Source: Colocasia esculenta (taxonomy: Eukaryota; Streptophyta; Magnoliopsida; Alismatales; Araceae). From it: 64,000 nucleotides of DNA. Both the position numbers and the translations under genes were made by a program. The stretch covers positions 76,839,079-76,903,078 of the forward strand of contig CM024759.1 of the NCBI GenBank assembly GCA_014218235.1, read 5' to 3'. Shown piece after piece: positions 59,214 to 64,000 of the stretch (position 1 is the first letter of the stretch; each line of letters opens with the position of its first letter). The notes beneath the pieces were generated by a model. It worked only from the letters and a program-made list of their open reading frames with translations, searched no databases and had not been told where the DNA came from.

Positions 59214-60941
59214 GTAAGTTGTTAATGCTTACTCCCGAAAAAAGGCAATAAATTCAAAAGAGATAGCAAACTTCTTTAAGAGTGTAGTTTGTGTTGGTAG
59301 CTAAATGCGATTAAGATGGCATTTAAAGTGTGGTTCGATTGGGTAACCGAACAACATATCATGATATTTCTCATGGTCTTTTTGATCATCTGAAAGAAGT
59401 TCATGATGTGTTCAATTAGTAATGCTAACTTCGTTGTTGGGATTGTTGCAGTGGGCTTAGGTTTACATAATTCCGCCTCGCTGTGTATGCTGAAGATTTC
59501 GGGGAGGCAATCATCTAATCACTTTTAAGCAAAATCATTTAGTTGAAAAGGAAGGCATCTTAAATGGCTTTTCTAGGGCCATGCATGAGGATCATATATA
59601 CATATTTTTTCTTCTGTTACCCATACCCATTGATTCAAGAGGTTTAAGAAAGATTTGATATTTAACTGTGGCTTTTGGAATCAGGAATTCTTTATCTAAT
59701 TGCTAAGTTGATACTGTGGTTTAACCGATGTGTGAGCCTGGCCTTTGAAGATAAGAAGCTGGCCTTCAAAATTTTCCCTGGTTTTGTCTGAAACACTTTT
59801 TTTAGTTAAGGTGCTATGACCGTAGCTGCTAGCATAGTGTGACCTGTGAGTTTCATCCTCCTCTTTCTGTTATTATTCACAAGTTTCTTCTCATGCATTT
59901 TATTCAGTAAGATCTTCACCAGCATAGGTTTTACACTTGTGGTTGCTGTAATGGAGATTCTTGATCTTTCTTTATTTTTTGGGAAGGTTATTGGAGGTTG
60001 GCAGAAGGTGAGCGGTGACCTTCTGGGCCTTTATATTGTTTTTGACCTGAGTGGAGGCACGAAGTTCATCCCTGTTGTTGGACTTGGATGCCTATTTTTG
60101 ATGTATGACTATTGATAACTTTTTTTGGGGGTAATTATGACTGTTGATAACTTGCAGATGGCCCTAACTTAAGCATTTTAAGGATATTTCAAAGTAGTAA
60201 CCATTATGGAAGATGTTATCTACAATGTGATATAGTCTACAAAAGTTGTTTGTTTTGGACTTATTAGAGGCAAAGGTGGTGGTTCATAATTAATTTGATG
60301 TGCTTAAGCTTTAAGTGGACTGGAAAAATGGGATTAGGACATTGTTATTTAACGGGCTGTCTGTAACACACATCCTCCCCCATCTTCCCACCCCTCAAAA
60401 GCATACATCTTCCCATTTATATTGCTTTGCTTGATTCTTCATCTTCTATAGCACATGCATGTCATTCCCAACTGATTTGGATCGGCATTGTAGAAGAATA
60501 ATTAGCTAGCATGTTCTCGACTTAGATCTACTTGAGAAAATCTCTATAATTATAAAGAAACAAAAGAGAAAGTTGTTTATATATTTAGTTTGTTAATATT
60601 TTATAGGTTGTCAAGCTGCTAATTGGAGTTGACTTTGTGTTATCACTTTCTGAATGCCATCATAGTCATGCATTACCCACTATTTGGGTGATAGATTAGT
60701 CATTTCCCCCTGATTTACCAGAACCTCAGTAATATGTGTGACTGCCTGATTGGCAGTTTTACTGTGTGACGGAACACTGACAAGGCAGTTCCTCTATGGT
60801 CGAGGAAGTAATGGAGAGTATAACAATGTCATTTACTGTTGTTCTTTGGTTTTTGCAGCATTTGTTATAAAACCAGTTTAACTCGCTACTTCACCAGCCA
60901 AATTAATTTATGAATATTTTTTTCATGCTTCTGATTGTTAG

Positions 60942-61135
60942 GTGATTCTGGGGAAATGCTATCTTAAACTAGCATGTCTGAGGAAAATAACTATGCTCGC
61001 CAAAGTTCCGGCTCGAGTTTGAATAGTAGTTGTCATGATACAGAAGATGATAAAACTGTTGCGGATATTCTAGCAAAGGGAACTTGTGAAAATGGGACAC
61101 TTGGAAGGAGGCTATCTCATTTGGATTCCATTCCG
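60942..61135 (+). CDS. OTU-domain deubiquitinase, first coding exon (ATG at 60974)
   Basis: The acceptor GATTGTTAG ends at 60941, the ATG is at 60974-60976 and the donor CCG|GTATGT is at 61136. The 54 codons read MSEENNYARQ at the start, then a Ser-rich stretch, HDTEDDKTVADILAK and LGRRLSHLDSIP. The DTEDD...LGRRLSHLDSIP pattern followed by PRVNG...IPDLN in the next exon is the N-terminal signature of plant OTU cysteine proteases of the OTU9-OTU12 group. These cut ubiquitin chains; the catalytic Asp-Gly-Asn-Cys segment lies further downstream, outside this window. The N-terminal part is polar and low in complexity, as in its relatives. The exon ends in phase 0 and fits the exon at 63480. Residues before the ATG are a 5' untranslated stretch. 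I identified the family from remembered sequence patterns, not from a search. Confidence 0.85.
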
Positions 61136-63479
61136 GTATGTGTTCCTTTTGTTGAAGAGTCATTACTTTTACATTAGACTAAAATTATGCTATGCTTCTT
61201 TAACATGCAATAGATTCCCGACTCCTATTATGCTATCCCTCCATTATGATTCTATTTCAATGTAAAACATGTTTTCTCCACTGTGCTTTAGAGTTTTCTT
61301 TCCTTATCATTCCTCCTCAGACGTGTAAGTTGAAAATACTTGCGGCGTCCCAGAGCCATTTCAACCCTCATTCAGACATTGTTTGGTTCTGCATTTACAT
61401 ATGGGAAAGAGTTTACAAGTTTGTAAAATAGATGAAGAAATGTAGAGATTTGTGTGAAGGATCCTATTTTTGTTTTCTGCTATAAGAATTTTGATCAAAG
61501 ACTGAGGACTTGGGGATAGCTCCAATTGATAGAAAACTGAGAGAAAATAGACTCGGGTGGTTTGGACTTTGGACATGTGTATTGTCGCCCTAACTCAGCG
61601 CCAGTTAAAAGATGTGACCAAATCTTAGTGGATGTCAGTAAAAGAGCTAAGGAAAGACCTAAAATGAGATGGTGCGATGTTATTAGGAAGGACTTGGGCT
61701 TCTTGAGCTTAAATACGAATATAGCACTGATACAAATCTTTGGCGGAAAATGATTCATGTAGCCAACCCCAAATATATGGATAAGGCTCTGATGATGATG
61801 ATGATGACCATGACCAGATGGAAGCCCCAATTTCTTTTCATGGACCACTTAATTAACTTGTATCCCTGACCCATAAGTTTAGTTCCACTTCCACATTTGA
61901 GAAAAAGAAAGAAAATGGAAGGTGTAGCTGCTATAAATTGCATCAATGTGGTTACCCTCTGTGTTTCAAATAAGAGTTCATATGGAGTGAAGATATTCAT
62001 ACTATCATCTGGGTTGGGGCCCCACATGGAAGCCTTTGGTGAGAAGCCATCAGGTTTGTTCATTGATATAGATAGATGAACAATCTCTTGCCTGATAGCA
62101 TACATGATACAAGAGACATGCTACGCATTCCCAGAAAACACATTGGCTGACCTCTATCCATCTTCTGCATGCTTGTGGTCTTTATCTTGCATGCATTGTT
62201 GGTGCATGGACCTTTGTTAGAGTAGCCAGAGATGGAACCCCTGGATTGAAAAATTGGAAGTCGTGGGGCTGAATTCCAGGTTCAGGTCTGAACCCATTGA
62301 TTCTCACCTTGGTCATAATAGGAATCAGTGTCAACTTATTTTAGGGTCATTATACAGGCCAGTTACATTGATTAGGACTGACTGTTTTTTTAAAAGAAAA
62401 TAAAACGTGAACTTTTTTATAGAAAGGAGACAAACTTATAAAATTTATCAAATTAAGACAATCTTAATGACTTTTAGAGGCTTAAGTCATAAAAGACTTC
62501 AATCTAGTGAGATTAAGATCCTGAATCTGATGGTTTGATAAGGGTTTCAATGCTTTGAAATTGGAGTCTGTGATCAGGTTTGAATCTCACTTGAACTTGT
62601 GAGATTATTTAACCACAATCTGAGCACTAATAGGTTGTATTTTTGTTTCGGGATTTTTGCAAAAATACCTTCTTAGTTTCATATATTTTTAATAACCTCA
62701 CTACATTGTGTTACTTGCAAAATACATTGTATGTTGTTCTCTGTTAATGTTCCATTGAAATCTGTTATTTTACCCTAGCTAGCCTTTGGCCCAATTTGGA
62801 AAAGTTCCAGACTCCAGAATACCCTTAATCTCTTATAAGCTCTTCTCTTTGTTCATCTTCTATTTTTATATCTTCCTCTCTCTATTGACATAATTTCCTG
62901 TCAATTTCCTTTTTATAGGAGTGCTTATGTCTAAAAACTTAATTTTATGGGAATGGAATCAACATCTCAAGTGGATGTTAACTGCAAGGGCATCTTGATG
63001 CTAGATTGATATGAGAAGGTTATTGAAATAATTCTGTAAGTAAACCTGTAAGGAGGATCATCATCATCATGAACCTTGTCCCAATAAAAACCTGTAAGGA
63101 GGATATTTTTGCAAAAGCCCTTTTATTTTTAAAAAAAGTTAATGTAATGGAATTGGCAGAAACCAATCCCAAATCCCAAGCATTGAACCAGTTGGCCATT
63201 CTAGAAATAACTTGTGTTCTGATGCTTGCTTTCTTTTGTACATTTCTTTCCTTCCTATTTATGGTTATGCTGATCAATAGCATGTGGCATTTCAGTATTC
63301 AGTTGATCAATTTTCTGATTACTTCCAAGCAACTAATATGGATTTCTGCTTACGTCTGTATTTGCTTTTTTTGTTATTCTCTATAAGCTGTCTCATGTTC
63401 TTTCTCTCATACCAGGCACATTTATCTTGATTTTCTAGATTGAAATGCCAATGATAAATCTCTACTTTTTTCTCTGTAG
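61136..63479 (+). other. Intron 1 of the OTU gene
   Basis: GTATGT...CTGTAG, 2,344 bp, AT-rich. It contains an RTE LINE fragment (61494-61808). No other coding exon is seen. Confidence 0.75.
61494..61808 (+). pseudogene. RTE-type LINE 3' fragment
   Basis: The plus strand reads LGIAPIDRKLRENRLGWFG, then after a small shift GHVYCRPNSAPVKRCD, KERPKMRWCDVIRKDLGFL and MIHVANP, and ends in a (GAT)n run. This is the C-terminal tail of plant RTE reverse transcriptases, whose copies end in a TTGATGATG-type microsatellite. It is truncated and frameshifted, so it is inert. It lies in intron 1 of the OTU gene in the sense direction. Confidence 0.88.
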
Positions 63480-63553
63480 CTCCAACCTCGGGTGAATGGA
63501 GCAATCCCTGATTTGAACAATGCAACTTTAGATCATAAGAGGCTCTCAGAAAG
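63480..63553 (+). CDS. OTU-domain deubiquitinase, second coding exon
   Basis: The acceptor TTTTTCTCTGTAG ends at 63479 and the donor AAAG|GTTCCA is at 63554. The 24 codons plus 2 nt read LQPRVNGAIPDLNNATLDHK and RLSER. The PR-[VI]-N-x-x-IP-x-[LV]-N-x-ATLDH-x-RL block is a hallmark of plant OTU9-OTU12 proteins and directly precedes the catalytic OTU core. Reading through the donor loses all similarity, which supports the splice. The next exon should begin within the Arg codon and carry the catalytic GDGNCQFR segment; none is found up to 64000, so the gene is cut by the window end. Confidence 0.85.
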
Positions 63554-64000
63554 GTTCCAACATGAAACTCTTTTTTTTTTTCCCACAGGATTTCATTCTT
63601 TATTACAGTTTACAGCCTTGTTTTTCCCAGCTAAACATATAATGTGATTTTTTTGTCTCCGCTGAGGAGCATTTTACTGTCTAAATTATGAACATGAAGT
63701 AAGGGCATGAAGGATCCTCTGCACCAATGTTGGACTAACTAATCTGTTGGAGGGTGCGTGAAGAAATCAAGAAAACTAAAAGCGAACATTGGATTTTTGT
63801 TAGTGGGAGTGATAAAACACAAACATAGGTTTTCTGAAAGGTTACATTTTATATCCATTATCCCTCTTTCTGGTATTACAGTAAAAGGAATTTCCAGGTG
63901 TCATATTTTGTATATGTAAAATAAAAAAGATTTGTCCTATGCAATCGATGCATACCTCAAGCTTATTGTGCATTCGACACATGGATACATATTTTTCTTT
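63554..64000 (+). other. Start of intron 2 of the OTU gene
   Basis: AT-rich sequence with a poly-T tract (63572-63581) and no frame matching the OTU core. Confidence 0.6.

Noticed and set aside
59846..60115. 89-codon hydrophobic ORF upstream of the OTU exons
   Set aside because: Low-complexity Phe/Leu-rich translation of T-rich intron or leader sequence, with no family similarity.

Overview
This window is plant nuclear DNA, almost certainly from a flowering plant with a repeat-rich genome. The evidence is spliced genes with GT-AG introns, Ty3/gypsy and Ty1/copia LTRs primed by initiator-methionine tRNA, an L1-type and an RTE-type LINE, hAT-like and PIF/Harbinger DNA transposons, and MITEs. 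I cannot name the species. Gene density is very low: about two host genes in 64 kb, and both are partly inferred.

Left part (1-9.8 kb). A GC-ended element with about 145-bp tandem repeats (1-1345) is followed by a decayed L1-type LINE on the minus strand (about 1370-3935). Next comes a probable small host gene on the minus strand with three phase-compatible exons (4037-5153), then a MITE (5767-6032), a non-autonomous hAT element with a perfect 8-bp target duplication (6485-8070), and a second MITE (9176-9811).

Middle part (9.8-27 kb). A remnant of an autonomous PIF/Harbinger transposon on the minus strand holds a transposase pseudogene (16.8-18.0 kb), a separate segment with an RNase H1 N-terminal (viroplasmin-type) domain (21.5-21.8 kb), and a Myb/SANT-like ORF (22.0-23.1 kb). 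A 3.3-kb solo LTR (18240-21494) splits it. To its left is a solo LTR (9816-16522) that itself carries another solo LTR (11659-14675). To its right is a long LTR-like fragment (24.7-26.95 kb).

Right-middle part (27-53.7 kb). This is a deep nest. The base layer is broken LTR sequence of one family, called H here, in both orientations, with a reversed gypsy gag fragment. Into it went a copia solo LTR (27400-29087), a complete 11.6-kb LTR element A (30421-42028; 2,885-bp LTRs, PBS, gag zinc-knuckle remnant, no pol recognised), and further solo LTRs at 42997-45777 and 48476-50322. Element A itself contains a solo LTR (33814-36071). A B-family LTR followed by a PBS lies at 51736-53689. Nearly every insertion has a readable 5-bp target duplication, so the nesting order can be reconstructed.

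Right end (53.7-64 kb). Two AT-rich hAT-like elements (54534-56182 and about 57067-58010) precede a CpG-rich segment (58.4-58.9 kb). That segment is probably the promoter and 5' leader of a plus-strand gene for an OTU-domain deubiquitinase of the plant OTU9-OTU12 group. Its first two coding exons are visible (60974-61135 and 63480-63553) and the catalytic exons lie beyond the window. Intron 1 holds an RTE LINE fragment.

The most unusual signal is a shared design in the long LTRs. Different families carry two clusters of short CpG-containing palindromic words, each family with its own word, at similar offsets from the LTR start. A splice-donor-like AAG|GTAGG sits about 475-580 bp from the start and a pyrimidine-rich acceptor-like CAG about 250-410 bp from the end. 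Separately, a module of about 300 bp is shared between hAT elements and the 5' end of LTR family A.
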